In this document: in pieces, positions 26,692-34,493 of the stretch
Layout: every line of letters starts with the position of its first letter
Numbering within the stretch: position 1 is the stretch's first letter
Assembly: GCA_018818125.1 (NCBI GenBank)
Contig: JAHISQ010000117.1
Coordinates: 1-60,446 of the forward strand
Source: Candidatus Rifleibacteriota bacterium
GTDB taxonomy: Bacteria; Muiribacteriota; Ozemobacteria; Ozemobacterales; Ozemobacteraceae
Direction: 5' to 3'
Length of the DNA: 60,446 nucleotides
Made by a program: the position numbers and the translations under genes
The notes under the pieces: model-generated
What the model was told of the DNA's origin: nothing
Databases searched by the model: none
Seen by the model: only the letters and a program-made list of their open reading frames with translations

Positions 26692-28059
26692 TTATTCTAT
26701 ATTCACCAACAGAAGGTTAACAGTTTGCCCCCTGACAACACGAAGAACGGCCTGAGAATCTGACTGTAGCTGTGCCACTGCGTCATCAAACGCCTTCTCG
26801 CTCAGGGTTGGGACGCGATTTATCTGTTGCAGCACATCTCCGGCCCGCAGTCCAGCCTTTCCGGCCGGAGAATCAGGAGCCACCATTGTTATTACAACGC
26901 CCTGATCGACAAAGAGAGAAAATTTCTGCGAAAGTTCAGAGTCAACTTTTTTAGCCATTACTCCCAGCAAATTCTTGCTGGCAGGATTTTCGTTGAACTC
27001 AATCTCACATACTCCAGCTTTTCCCTTACGTAATATCTTTATCTGCCCCTTTTCGCCAACCCTGCGTTCATCGAGAATTTCATTAAAATCGTCGATTCCA
27101 CTGACTTTTCGCCCTTGAATCTCAGTGATCACGTCACCCGGTGCTAAGCCAGCTTTTTGAGCAGGGGAATCTCTCACCACATCGGTAACCAGAACACCTT
27201 CCCGTGGTATTTCAAAATATCTGGCGAGTTCAGGAGTTATACTCTGCACGGTCGCCCCTAAAAACGCCTTCTTCACACGGCCATAGGCCATAAGATCGCC
27301 AACTATGCGTTTGGCAAGGTTGACTGGAATCGCGAAGCCAATTCCCTGACCATAAGGGATAATTGCGGTGTTAATTCCAATAAGCTCACCACTGGTATTA
27401 AGAAGGGCACCGCCAGAGTTGCCGGGATTAATCGAAGCATCGGTCTGAATCAAATCTTTATAGCTGCGCTCACGGTCGACCGAAAGATCGCGATGAACTG
27501 CCGAAATAACGCCTGTTGTAACGGTGATTCCCAGGCCAAACGGGTTGCCAATGGCAACAACCCATTCCCCCACCCTTATACCCGAAGAATCGCCAATGGG
27601 AACATGTGGCAACACCTCATCGGCGTCTATCTTCAAGACAGCCAGATCTGTGCGCATATCTTTGCCAATCACCCGGGCTTTATAGCTCTTATCAGGTCTG
27701 AGCTTTACCAGAATTTCATCGGCACCCGAAATCACGTGTTCATTGGTCAGCAGATGCCCCTCTGGGCTTATCAGAACACCAGAGCCATTACCACGCTGAG
27801 GAATGACATTGTTGAATCCCGTAAAATCATCTTCAAAAAGGTGCCCAAACAAGCGGTCAAGAACAGGATCGCCAAACCCGCCCCGGCTCCTGGCTCTGAC
27901 GTAATGAATCGATTCGATGGCAACAACTGCAGGGCTGACACGTTCTGCAATATCTGCGATAAGCGATGTGCCAAAAAGTTCAGGCGGAGCAGCCTTTACT
28001 GTGATTATGAATGCCAGCGCGAACAGAACCTGAAGAACGACTTGTGCTATTCTTTTCAT
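26692..28059 (-). CDS. htrA: DegP/HtrA-type periplasmic serine protease
   Basis: The 455-aa protein has a signal peptide (cleavage near VKA), a trypsin-like domain with the triad His108 (TNEHV), Asp near 139 (TDLAVLK) and Ser215 (GNSGGAL), and two PDZ domains (about 275-350 and 375-450). This is the DegP/DegQ layout. It degrades or refolds damaged envelope proteins. The ATG overlaps the stop of the anti-sigma gene (ATGA), so it is in the sigma/anti-sigma operon, recalling sigmaE control of degP. GGAG stands six bases before the start. Confidence 0.95.
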   Translation of the reverse strand: MKRIAQVVLQVLFALAFIITVKAAPPELFGTSLIADIAERVSPAVVAIESIHYVRARSRGGFGDPVLDRLFGHLFEDDFTGFNNVIPQRGNGSGVLISPEGHLLTNEHVISGADEILVKLRPDKSYKARVIGKDMRTDLAVLKIDADEVLPHVPIGDSSGIRVGEWVVAIGNPFGLGITVTTGVISAVHRDLSVDRERSYKDLIQTDASINPGNSGGALLNTSGELIGINTAIIPYGQGIGFAIPVNLAKRIVGDLMAYGRVKKAFLGATVQSITPELARYFEIPREGVLVTDVVRDSPAQKAGLAPGDVITEIQGRKVSGIDDFNEILDERRVGEKGQIKILRKGKAGVCEIEFNENPASKNLLGVMAKKVDSELSQKFSLFVDQGVVITMVAPDSPAGKAGLRAGDVLQQINRVPTLSEKAFDDAVAQLQSDSQAVLRVVRGQTVNLLLVNIE

Positions 28060-28652
28060 GGTTGTCTCCGGTTTGACAGATCATTTACCAGACGCAGCTC
28101 AGGGGTGTAATCGATTTGCGGCCGACGTTGCGCGGGATGAGTGCGATTGAACTCCTGCAGCTGGCGCATAAATTGATCGACTTCGGCTGCAGATACGGTT
28201 TCAAGGGCTTGGGTCTCAGGTGGCTGACGGTTACCTGTTCGGCCAGGAATACTTTTACCAGCCAGTAAAGCAGGTCTGACCGGCTTAAGATTAAACTGCG
28301 ACGAGTGATCAATCTGCATGAGAAACATGAACATCACCAGACATCCAACCGAAACCACAAGCTCAAGAGGCTGTAACATACGTTCAAAAAAGCGGGAAAG
28401 CCAACTCGGCGTATCATCCGTATCACCGTTCTTTCTGGCATCTTCAAGATTTCCCATGATCGTAGAATGTAACGCCGCCGGGTAATCTGGCTCCGGTATT
28501 TCAGCCATAAACTCAAGCAAATCTCCGCGCAACCTCATGTCAGTGGCGCAATCCGGGCATCTACCGGCATGCATGCGCACATCCTGCCAGGCGGCAGAGT
28601 CTTCGCGGGAGATTTCTTCAAGAGCATCAAGATAAATGCAGCACTTCTTCAT
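28056..28652 (-). CDS. Anti-sigma factor with ZAS-type zinc motif
   Basis: The 198-aa protein starts with a cytoplasmic domain bearing the HxxxCxxC motif of zinc-binding anti-sigma factors (HAGRCPDC, about residues 28-35). One membrane segment follows (LELVVSVGCLVMFMFLMQ, about 93-110), then a periplasmic tail of about 85 residues. It should hold the neighbouring ECF sigma factor at the membrane until envelope stress. It overlaps sigma (ATGA) upstream and htrA (ATGA) downstream. Which protease cuts it is unknown; no RseP or RseB is in the window. Confidence 0.87.
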   Translation of the reverse strand: MKKCCIYLDALEEISREDSAAWQDVRMHAGRCPDCATDMRLRGDLLEFMAEIPEPDYPAALHSTIMGNLEDARKNGDTDDTPSWLSRFFERMLQPLELVVSVGCLVMFMFLMQIDHSSQFNLKPVRPALLAGKSIPGRTGNRQPPETQALETVSAAEVDQFMRQLQEFNRTHPAQRRPQIDYTPELRLVNDLSNRRQP

Positions 28653-29272
28653 TCGAGTCTCCCTTGAACATAGCCCTGTAAGGATTCCTGCAGAATCCTG
28701 CGTCCACGATTGATTCGCGACTTTACTGTGCCAATCGGCAAATCGAGAATTTCTGCGATTTTTTCGAGCGACAGTCCTTCCATATCTTTCAATATCACCG
28801 CCATACGGTAAGCCTCTGGCAGTAATGCCACTTTTTCTGAAACCATCTTCTGGTTCAATTGCTGAACCTCGCGACCAAGAATCTCTTCCTCCGGAGTTGT
28901 TTGTGACTCAGCTGTCCACCAGTCCAGAAACGTCTTCAGCAAGCCTTCCTTTTCGCGCTTCTTTTTTTCGGCGATGCTTATACAGGTATTTGAGGCTATG
29001 CGATATATCCAGGTAGCTAATGATGCACGCCCCTCAAAACCACCGATTGCCTTATACACCCTTAAAAAAACATCCTGAACAGCATCCAGAGCATCTTCTT
29101 CGTTCATAAAGAAGCGCCAGCAGATGCGATAGACACGCTTTTCATAATCGGCTACCAGTTCGCCGAAGGCTCTTTGATCGCCACGACGAATTCGCTCAAG
29201 CAGATCAAATTCATCTGACCGTTCAAACGGTTTAGACTCTGGAGTTATTGTCGAGGTTCCAATTTTTTTCAT
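28649..29272 (-). CDS. ECF (RpoE-type) RNA polymerase sigma factor
   Basis: This is a 207-aa group 4 sigma factor. Region 2 spans about residues 35-95 (FGELVADYEKRVYRICWRFF...ALDAVQDVFLRVYKAI), and region 4 about 150-200 (LLPEAYRMAVILKDMEGLSLEKIAEIL...GTVKSRINRGR). A 30-residue N-terminal lead is extra. Start: ATG at 29272; a TTG two codons earlier overlaps the stop of the preceding gene (TTGA) and may be used instead. Neither has a clear Shine-Dalgarno sequence. With the anti-sigma factor and HtrA it forms an envelope-stress module. Confidence 0.93.
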   Translation of the reverse strand: MKKIGTSTITPESKPFERSDEFDLLERIRRGDQRAFGELVADYEKRVYRICWRFFMNEEDALDAVQDVFLRVYKAIGGFEGRASLATWIYRIASNTCISIAEKKKREKEGLLKTFLDWWTAESQTTPEEEILGREVQQLNQKMVSEKVALLPEAYRMAVILKDMEGLSLEKIAEILDLPIGTVKSRINRGRRILQESLQGYVQGRLE

Positions 29273-29274
29273 GG

Positions 29275-29802
29275 TCAATAATGAAAAAACGGAATTTTTT
29301 TGTAAACTCGCGAGATTTTATCGGGATGAATCCCCACCTGAAAAATTTCGCCATGCCACTTGTCCCGGCCATACAGAGATGCCTGGCTATAAAGTCTCAC
29401 TGTTAAAAAATAGTAACCGTTATTGAGACTGATCTCGGGAAAAAGAAAAATTCTTCGATTTTTCTCTTTTACCACCTCAATATCGCTGTGATTAAGCGCA
29501 GCCAGACGCTTATCGCCAAGCCAGATTTCGACGCGGTCGGCAAGTTGCGAGACACGACGCAGATTGGCACCCTTAAAGCTTTCAATAGAAACAGTAAGGC
29601 GACCACGGCCGCTTATCGGTTCTGGCAGACCTTCGTCAAGGACCGGAGTTGCAGTGGCTGGCTGACCCTGTATTACAGTCTCCGGCTCTACCAGATCAGT
29701 AAAATGCTGAGCTCCGCAGGTATTGCAGAAAGAAAAAAATGTATGAAACAGCAGAGTAAAAAAAACAAGGCTGAATCTATGGGTTAGGCATCGCCGGCTC
29801 AT
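29275..29802 (-). CDS. Hypothetical secreted protein in the sigma operon
   Basis: The 175-aa protein has a strongly hydrophobic signal peptide (FSLVFFTLLFHTFFSF) followed by cysteines at about residues 26 and 29 (FCNTCGAQ), with cleavage possible after GAQ. The mature part is beta-rich (GRGRLTVSIES, DRVEIWLGDKRLAAL, YYFLTVRLYSQ). I recognise no family. Its stop overlaps or touches the sigma-factor start, and it begins 15 bases after the HD-GYP gene. Position suggests an envelope protein expressed with the stress operon. Confidence 0.72.
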   Translation of the reverse strand: MSRRCLTHRFSLVFFTLLFHTFFSFCNTCGAQHFTDLVEPETVIQGQPATATPVLDEGLPEPISGRGRLTVSIESFKGANLRRVSQLADRVEIWLGDKRLAALNHSDIEVVKEKNRRIFLFPEISLNNGYYFLTVRLYSQASLYGRDKWHGEIFQVGIHPDKISRVYKKIPFFHY

Positions 29803-29816
29803 CGAAAACCACCCGG

Positions 29817-31061
29817 CTACAAATCTGAAGCGGTAACATTCAACTTGCTCGCAGTAGCTGGGCCTGTTATAAACAAATCCTTGTATTCGAGCAGATTCAC
29901 TTCGACCCGGTCCTTTATTCTACGGCCAGAAGAGTCGGTAACAATCTTGATAACCGGACGAATGACCGAAGACGGGTTGTTTTTGAGAACTAATGCTACC
30001 GTCCCATCATTAAGACTTACCAGGCTGCCTGCCGGGTAGAGTGAAAATTTGCGAATAAATGCCCCGAGAACTTTAGGATCAAAGTGGTTATCCATGCCCG
30101 AAGTCAGAATTTTCATGGCCTCATAAGGCGTCATTGCAACCCGGTAAGGCCGGTCAGTGGTGAGAGCGTCATAAACATCTGCTACTGCGCAGATTCTGCC
30201 AAACAGACCTATCTCGTTGCCTTTAAGGCGACGCGGATAACCACCGCCCTGAAATTTCTCGTGGTGCTGCAAAGCAACTATTCTGGCTCTTTCCGGTATA
30301 CCTTTTGACTTGGACAGAATATCGTAGCCATAAGTCGGATGCGACTTCATTTCCATGAATTCCTGGTCGGTGAGCTTACCGTCTTTATTGAGAATACCAA
30401 GAGGAATTTTAAGTTTGCCGACATCGTGAAGCAGGGCGCCCATGCCGAGATCGTCCATTTCGTCATGTTTCAATTCGAGGGCAAGGCCTATCAGCAGCGA
30501 AATGGTCGCCACGTTAATATTGTGAGTAAAAGTATAATCATCAAAAGACTTGATATCCATCAGGTTCATGATGGCGTCAGGCGATTGCAGAACGTCTTCA
30601 ACCAGCTTGGTCGACACTTCCTTCGTCTGCTTGGCATCGATGCCGTGCCCAGCCTTTACCTGGTGAATAACGTCCGATACAGATTTAAAGGCGAGGACCT
30701 GGGTCTTTTTGGAAATGACAACCTTCTCGCCTGTCGTAATCGACTTCAATTCTGGAAATTTTTCGAACAGCAGATCAAAATTTCGTGCGATTCCGCCTAC
30801 ATTCTCAGCATCGGTAATGTCAGTTATCTGAAAATCACTGACAATATACTCTTTGCCTTCCTTGGTCCGCAAATACAGATCCTTACGGATCATCAAAGCC
30901 TCGACATCATACTCACAGACGAGCCCACGAAAAATAAAACGTGAGGGCATCTGTTTGTTGCCGATTCGATCACCAGGAATCCAGACAAACTCCCGACTGG
31001 AGCCTATGTAGCTATACCCGGTAAAAATTGTTACTTCGCTTAGTTTAGTTGTTTGTGCCAT
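29817..31061 (-). CDS. HD-GYP domain phosphodiesterase
   Basis: The 414-aa protein has an N-terminal region of about 150 residues without a recognised fold, then an HD-GYP domain (about 165-340). The HD pair is LLHDVGKLKIP, and the GYP part reads HHEKFQGGGYPRRLKGNEIG, followed by RICAVADVYDALTTDRPYR. The metal ligands and GYP are intact, so it should hydrolyse cyclic-di-GMP (or a related dinucleotide) in the cytoplasm. A further 70 residues form a PilZ-unlike beta-rich tail. Its Shine-Dalgarno candidate lies inside a hairpin (31068-31089). Confidence 0.92.
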   Translation of the reverse strand: MAQTTKLSEVTIFTGYSYIGSSREFVWIPGDRIGNKQMPSRFIFRGLVCEYDVEALMIRKDLYLRTKEGKEYIVSDFQITDITDAENVGGIARNFDLLFEKFPELKSITTGEKVVISKKTQVLAFKSVSDVIHQVKAGHGIDAKQTKEVSTKLVEDVLQSPDAIMNLMDIKSFDDYTFTHNINVATISLLIGLALELKHDEMDDLGMGALLHDVGKLKIPLGILNKDGKLTDQEFMEMKSHPTYGYDILSKSKGIPERARIVALQHHEKFQGGGYPRRLKGNEIGLFGRICAVADVYDALTTDRPYRVAMTPYEAMKILTSGMDNHFDPKVLGAFIRKFSLYPAGSLVSLNDGTVALVLKNNPSSVIRPVIKIVTDSSGRRIKDRVEVNLLEYKDLFITGPATASKLNVTASDL

Positions 31062-31063
31062 AT

Positions 31064-31089
31064 AAAAGAATCACCCTCTCGGGTGATTC
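31064..31089 (-). terminator. Hairpin: terminator or RBS-masking attenuator
   Basis: A perfect 9-bp stem (31068-31076 with 31081-31089) with a GAGA loop on the minus strand is followed by TTTTAT and directly by the HD-GYP ATG. It lies 34 bases after the M14 peptidase gene. It looks like an intrinsic terminator, but the only Shine-Dalgarno candidate for the HD-GYP gene (GAGAGGG) is in its loop and 3' arm. Confidence 0.72.
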
Positions 31090-31122
31090 ATTATAGCACG
31101 CTTACCTGATAAGTAAAAGGAT

Positions 31123-32619
31123 TCAGCTGTTTTTTATTTCCTCGACCAGATCTTCTCGATAAAGATTCTTTTCATGAGCACTCTCAAATAGAACACGATT
31201 GCGAATAAAGGAAAGTGCCAAAGTTGCCTGTGCAGTGTTTTTGATGCGCTGCCAGCTTTCGCTGTTACCTTTTCGTAAATCTTCGCAAACCAACAACGCC
31301 GCACGCTGGCTGATCTTTTCGAGCTGCTTAAGCACTTCGTTGCGCATGGGGATATTGCCTTCGCCGGCGAACAGGTCAACATTATCTACAATCGCCCTGA
31401 TGCTTCCATCAAAGCCGAGAGAATTGATCAGTTCATCAGAGCCAGAAGGAGTTACCAGACCATAGGTTCCGGCTTTGTCGATCAGATAAAGAGCTGCCGG
31501 CACATTGAGTTCGTTGAATTCACTGATCTGTGAAGCGGGCGGAATGAAAGTAGAGCACAGTTCGAAAGTAAACGAAAGCATTTTGAGATCGCCATAAAGA
31601 AAATCGTCGCAGTCGCCCATCGCGGGATAGAGCTCGGCGCTGTTCTGCGGAGTGTATTTGTTAAAACGAGCCATATCACCGGCCATCTTCACAAATATTT
31701 TGCTGTCGGGGTTAGGAATGTTGTAGCCATATCCGAATGGATAGAGAATAAGTTCAGAATAGGTATGAAAAGAAATACTTGCCTGGAACTTTTCGCGCTC
31801 TGCAAATTTCTTGATCGCAAGGGTCTCAGGCTCACTGAACGGGCCGGTGCCATGGTAAGTATCGGAGCTGGGTGAGCTGCTGGCGCCAACATTTCCCCAT
31901 TCATAGCTATAATTACGATTGGGATCTACGCCATAACTACCGTTGCCGTTGTTGCGGCGGTTTTTGCGCCAGTATTTGCTTTTTTCCATTGAATAAGTGA
32001 CTCCATCAGGATTAACCATCGGTACAATCCAGATTTCACGGTTATCAACAAGTTTCTTAACTTCTTCGTTCTGGGCATATTCAGTCAGCAATTTTTTTGC
32101 AGTCGCCATCGGCACTTCTACAGAAGGCCATTCTCTTGAATGGTGAGCACCCATCAACAATGCTGCCGGCTCTGGCTCATTCTTTTTCGGGTTATCACTG
32201 ATCTTGAGAGCCCAGATATCGCGATCTTCACAGCTCTTGCCTATAGATTCAAGAACACAAATTTCCGGGTATTCTTCAACCCATGCCTTGAACTGTTTTT
32301 CCATGGTAACGTATGTAAAATAGGCAACATTTTTGGTCTGTGATGCCTTGGCTTTCTTGATGTAGACGTCGAGGTCTTCAATAATTACCTTGACCGGGTG
32401 CCCTTTCATGACAAAATCTTTAATCTGAGCTTGGTCAAGAACGATTTCGGCAAAATTCACACCGCGCTTAGCGATGTCAAAACCTTGCGCAGCAAGACTG
32501 ACTATTTGTTTATTGGTAAGTTTGGTTACTTTGGCCAGACTTCTGACTGGTTCAGCATTAGCCTGACCACAAGCGAACAGCGACATGCAACAAAAAATGG
32601 TAACTAGAAATCGCCTCAT
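31123..32619 (-). CDS. Secreted M14 zinc carboxypeptidase
   Basis: The 498-aa protein has a signal peptide (LVTIFCCMSLFAC, cleavage after ANA) and an M14 carboxypeptidase domain. The zinc motif HxxE is in LLMGAHHSREWPSVE, the third zinc histidine is in SISFHTYSELILYPFGY, the substrate residues are in NPDGV and WRKNRRNN, and the catalytic glutamate is in LSFTFELCS. It removes C-terminal residues from peptides outside the inner membrane, feeding amino-acid fermentation. AAGGAG precedes the ATG by nine bases; the GTG 8 codons upstream was rejected. It has a near-consensus promoter. Confidence 0.92.
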   Translation of the reverse strand: MRRFLVTIFCCMSLFACGQANAEPVRSLAKVTKLTNKQIVSLAAQGFDIAKRGVNFAEIVLDQAQIKDFVMKGHPVKVIIEDLDVYIKKAKASQTKNVAYFTYVTMEKQFKAWVEEYPEICVLESIGKSCEDRDIWALKISDNPKKNEPEPAALLMGAHHSREWPSVEVPMATAKKLLTEYAQNEEVKKLVDNREIWIVPMVNPDGVTYSMEKSKYWRKNRRNNGNGSYGVDPNRNYSYEWGNVGASSSPSSDTYHGTGPFSEPETLAIKKFAEREKFQASISFHTYSELILYPFGYGYNIPNPDSKIFVKMAGDMARFNKYTPQNSAELYPAMGDCDDFLYGDLKMLSFTFELCSTFIPPASQISEFNELNVPAALYLIDKAGTYGLVTPSGSDELINSLGFDGSIRAIVDNVDLFAGEGNIPMRNEVLKQLEKISQRAALLVCEDLRKGNSESWQRIKNTAQATLALSFIRNRVLFESAHEKNLYREDLVEEIKNS

Positions 32620-32709
32620 ACTCTTATTCTCCTTGTAAGGCACGGAAACTTGTAAAAAATACTACTTAAATACTCGATTACTCACTAATACTACAATGAG
32701 ATTGTTCTA

Positions 32710-32738
32710 ATTCTACGCCTGTACATAACAAGTGTCAA
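32710..32738 (-). promoter_or_regulatory. Near-consensus promoter of the M14 gene
   Basis: On the minus strand TTGACA (32733-32738) and TAGAAT (32710-32715) are 17 bases apart. The sequence resembles the promoter at 19702-19730, both having TTGACACT then TAGAAT. Confidence 0.8.
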
Positions 32739-32892
32739 CAGCAGGGCAAATATTTGTGTAAGGCAAACTCACACTTTTTCAATTCTGATCTGACAATTAC
32801 CACTCTGTATTGCTTTAAGAATTCAACTATTGATGTAATCATGCAGTTTTGAGCTGCTTGTCGGTTGCCCGTGTAAATTGCCTGCAAAACGG

Positions 32893-32920
32893 TTGACTTT
32901 TTACCTGCTTGGTATATAAT
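32893..32920 (+). promoter_or_regulatory. Promoter of the methylaspartate operon
   Basis: TTGACT (32893-32898) and TATAAT (32915-32920) are 16 bases apart on the plus strand. Transcription should start near 32927, about 33 bases before the gntR ATG. Confidence 0.8.
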
Positions 32921-32941
32921 GATCCAAACCGGACTATACCA
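32910..32941. promoter_or_regulatory. Candidate operator over the operon promoter
   Basis: TGGTATA (32910-32916) and TATACCA (32935-32941) form a perfect inverted repeat with an 18-base spacer. It overlaps the -10 box and the likely start point, where a bound GntR-type repressor would block transcription. The first encoded protein is such a regulator, so autoregulation is the inference. Confidence 0.6.
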
Positions 32942-32959
32942 TTCAACAGGATTATTGTA

Positions 32960-34078
32960 ATGTTGCAACTTAGCATTGTCAACAACGGTCAGGAACCTAT
33001 TTACCGACAGATAAGCGAGCAGATAGCTACGCTGATAATAACAGGACGCCTAAAATCTGGCCAACGCCTGCTGCCTGAGCGCGAACTGGCGCTGCAACTT
33101 GGAGTCGCACGGGGTACTATTAAAAAGGCATATGAAACCCTGATACAGCAGAAATACATCGTGGCTGCCAGAGGCCGAGGTAGTCGGGTTGCCGACTCAT
33201 GGCGGAGCAATGTCGAAGCAGATGTTCCCGTAGCAGGCTCAAATAGGACACGAGCAAAAAGCAGAAATGCCGTCCGTATAAGCAGGACTTCTTCAACAAA
33301 CGCAGACGATCAAACTGGGCAACACCCCATAAGTCGCATGGAACAAGCATCAAAGATTATAAACACCAACATTTTGCAGCTCGAACAAATAGGCTTTTCT
33401 TATCGCGAAATATCTGATCTTTTCGGCCTCTTGCTGTCGCGTCGCGAAGAAGAAGCTGCAAAATTTTACATAGCGGCGGTCGACTGCAATCCAGAGGCTC
33501 TTGGTATATACCAATCGCAGCTTGTAGTATTGACACACATGTCGACTGCCAGAATACTATTTTCTGAACTGCGTCAGGTTGCCGATCCATCGACCATGCT
33601 GGCGCCTTTTGACCTGATCTTGACCACGTCAAATCATATTGATGAATTGCGCCAGCTCGCGCCTTCCGTAGCTGAAAAAGCAGTTCCGGTCGTGGTGGCT
33701 CCTTCGCAGAACACCTTGATTGCACTTGCCCGACTGAATAACAACTGCCGCGTCGGAGTGCTATATCAGAGTGCCCGTTTCTTTCATATCATTGGCGGCT
33801 GGGTAAAGAAATCCGGTTTTAATGGCAGTCTTAGTGGTTCCAGTTACCTTGAAAGTTCCTGCTATGAGATCGAAGAGTTTGTCGCAGACAAAGACGTGCT
33901 GATAGTTCCTCCCGGCTTTTCAGCGCAGCTTTCGCCAGATTTTTTGCATATCGTAAATCGTTTCAGGGAGGGCGGCGGACAGGTTATCGACTTCGCCTAT
34001 CAGATCGAACGTGGCTCACTGATGCATATCGAAGAATTAATCAAAAGATTACTTAACAGAGCAGGAAAACAATTATGA
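32960..34078 (+). CDS. GntR-family regulator with PBP-like sensor domain
   Basis: The 372-aa protein begins with a GntR winged-helix domain (about residues 1-75: [46 protein letters not shown]). A basic linker follows (about 80-130). The C-terminal part (about 190-370) has alternating strands and helices like a periplasmic-binding-protein/LacI sensor ([39 protein letters not shown]); it is not the MocR aminotransferase nor an FCD domain. Start ATG at 32960, after AGGA. Its stop overlaps the mutS start (ATGA), so regulator and enzymes are translated together. The effector is probably glutamate or a pathway intermediate, by inference. Confidence 0.87.
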   Translation: MLQLSIVNNGQEPIYRQISEQIATLIITGRLKSGQRLLPERELALQLGVARGTIKKAYETLIQQKYIVAARGRGSRVADSWRSNVEADVPVAGSNRTRAKSRNAVRISRTSSTNADDQTGQHPISRMEQASKIINTNILQLEQIGFSYREISDLFGLLLSRREEEAAKFYIAAVDCNPEALGIYQSQLVVLTHMSTARILFSELRQVADPSTMLAPFDLILTTSNHIDELRQLAPSVAEKAVPVVVAPSQNTLIALARLNNNCRVGVLYQSARFFHIIGGWVKKSGFNGSLSGSSYLESSCYEIEEFVADKDVLIVPPGFSAQLSPDFLHIVNRFREGGGQVIDFAYQIERGSLMHIEELIKRLLNRAGKQL

Positions 34079-34488
34079 CACCGGTAAATATAGTATTAGG
34101 CGTTATTGGCTTTGATTGCCATTCAGTTGGAAACAAGATTCTTGATGCTTTTTTTGGTGAGGCCGGTTTTAAGGTAACCAACCTCGGCGTAATGGTCAGT
34201 CAGGAAGAATTCATCAGTGCTGCTGTAGAGACTGATGCCAGAGCAATTTTAGTATCTTCGCTATACGGGCATGGCGAAATTGACTGTGCTGGTCTGCGAG
34301 AAAAGTGCATTGAAAAAGGTCTTGAAGAGATCATTCTTTATGTTGGCGGCAACCTGGTTGTCGGTAAAACCCCGTTTGCCGAAGTAGAAGCGAAATTTCT
34401 TAAAATGGGTTATGACAGGGTTTTTGGGCCTGACTGCGTTTTGGATGAAGTGGTGGAATTGCTCAAAGAAGACCTTGAATCAAGGTAA
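34075..34488 (+). CDS. glmS: Glutamate (methylaspartate) mutase, S subunit
   Basis: The 137-aa protein is the small B12-binding subunit of glutamate mutase. The DxHxxG motif is [12 protein letters not shown] (His supplies the lower cobalt ligand), with SSLYGHGE and VGGNLVVG completing the cobalamin fold. With GlmE it converts L-glutamate to (2S,3S)-3-methylaspartate by a radical rearrangement. It overlaps the regulator gene by 4 bases and mutL follows after 5 bases. The length matches MutS/GlmS (about 137 aa). Confidence 0.96.
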   Translation: MTPVNIVLGVIGFDCHSVGNKILDAFFGEAGFKVTNLGVMVSQEEFISAAVETDARAILVSSLYGHGEIDCAGLREKCIEKGLEEIILYVGGNLVVGKTPFAEVEAKFLKMGYDRVFGPDCVLDEVVELLKEDLESR

Positions 34489-34493
34489 CAGAA

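Larger units (their letters stand above)
32620..32959. other. Divergent regulatory region between M14 and gntR
   Basis: This 340-base gap holds two outward promoters: one minus-strand (32710-32738) for the M14 carboxypeptidase with a leader of about 85 bases, and one plus-strand (32893-32920) for the glutamate-mutase operon. A candidate operator overlaps the latter. The 150 bases between the promoters show no coding frame and no structure I can support. Confidence 0.7.
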
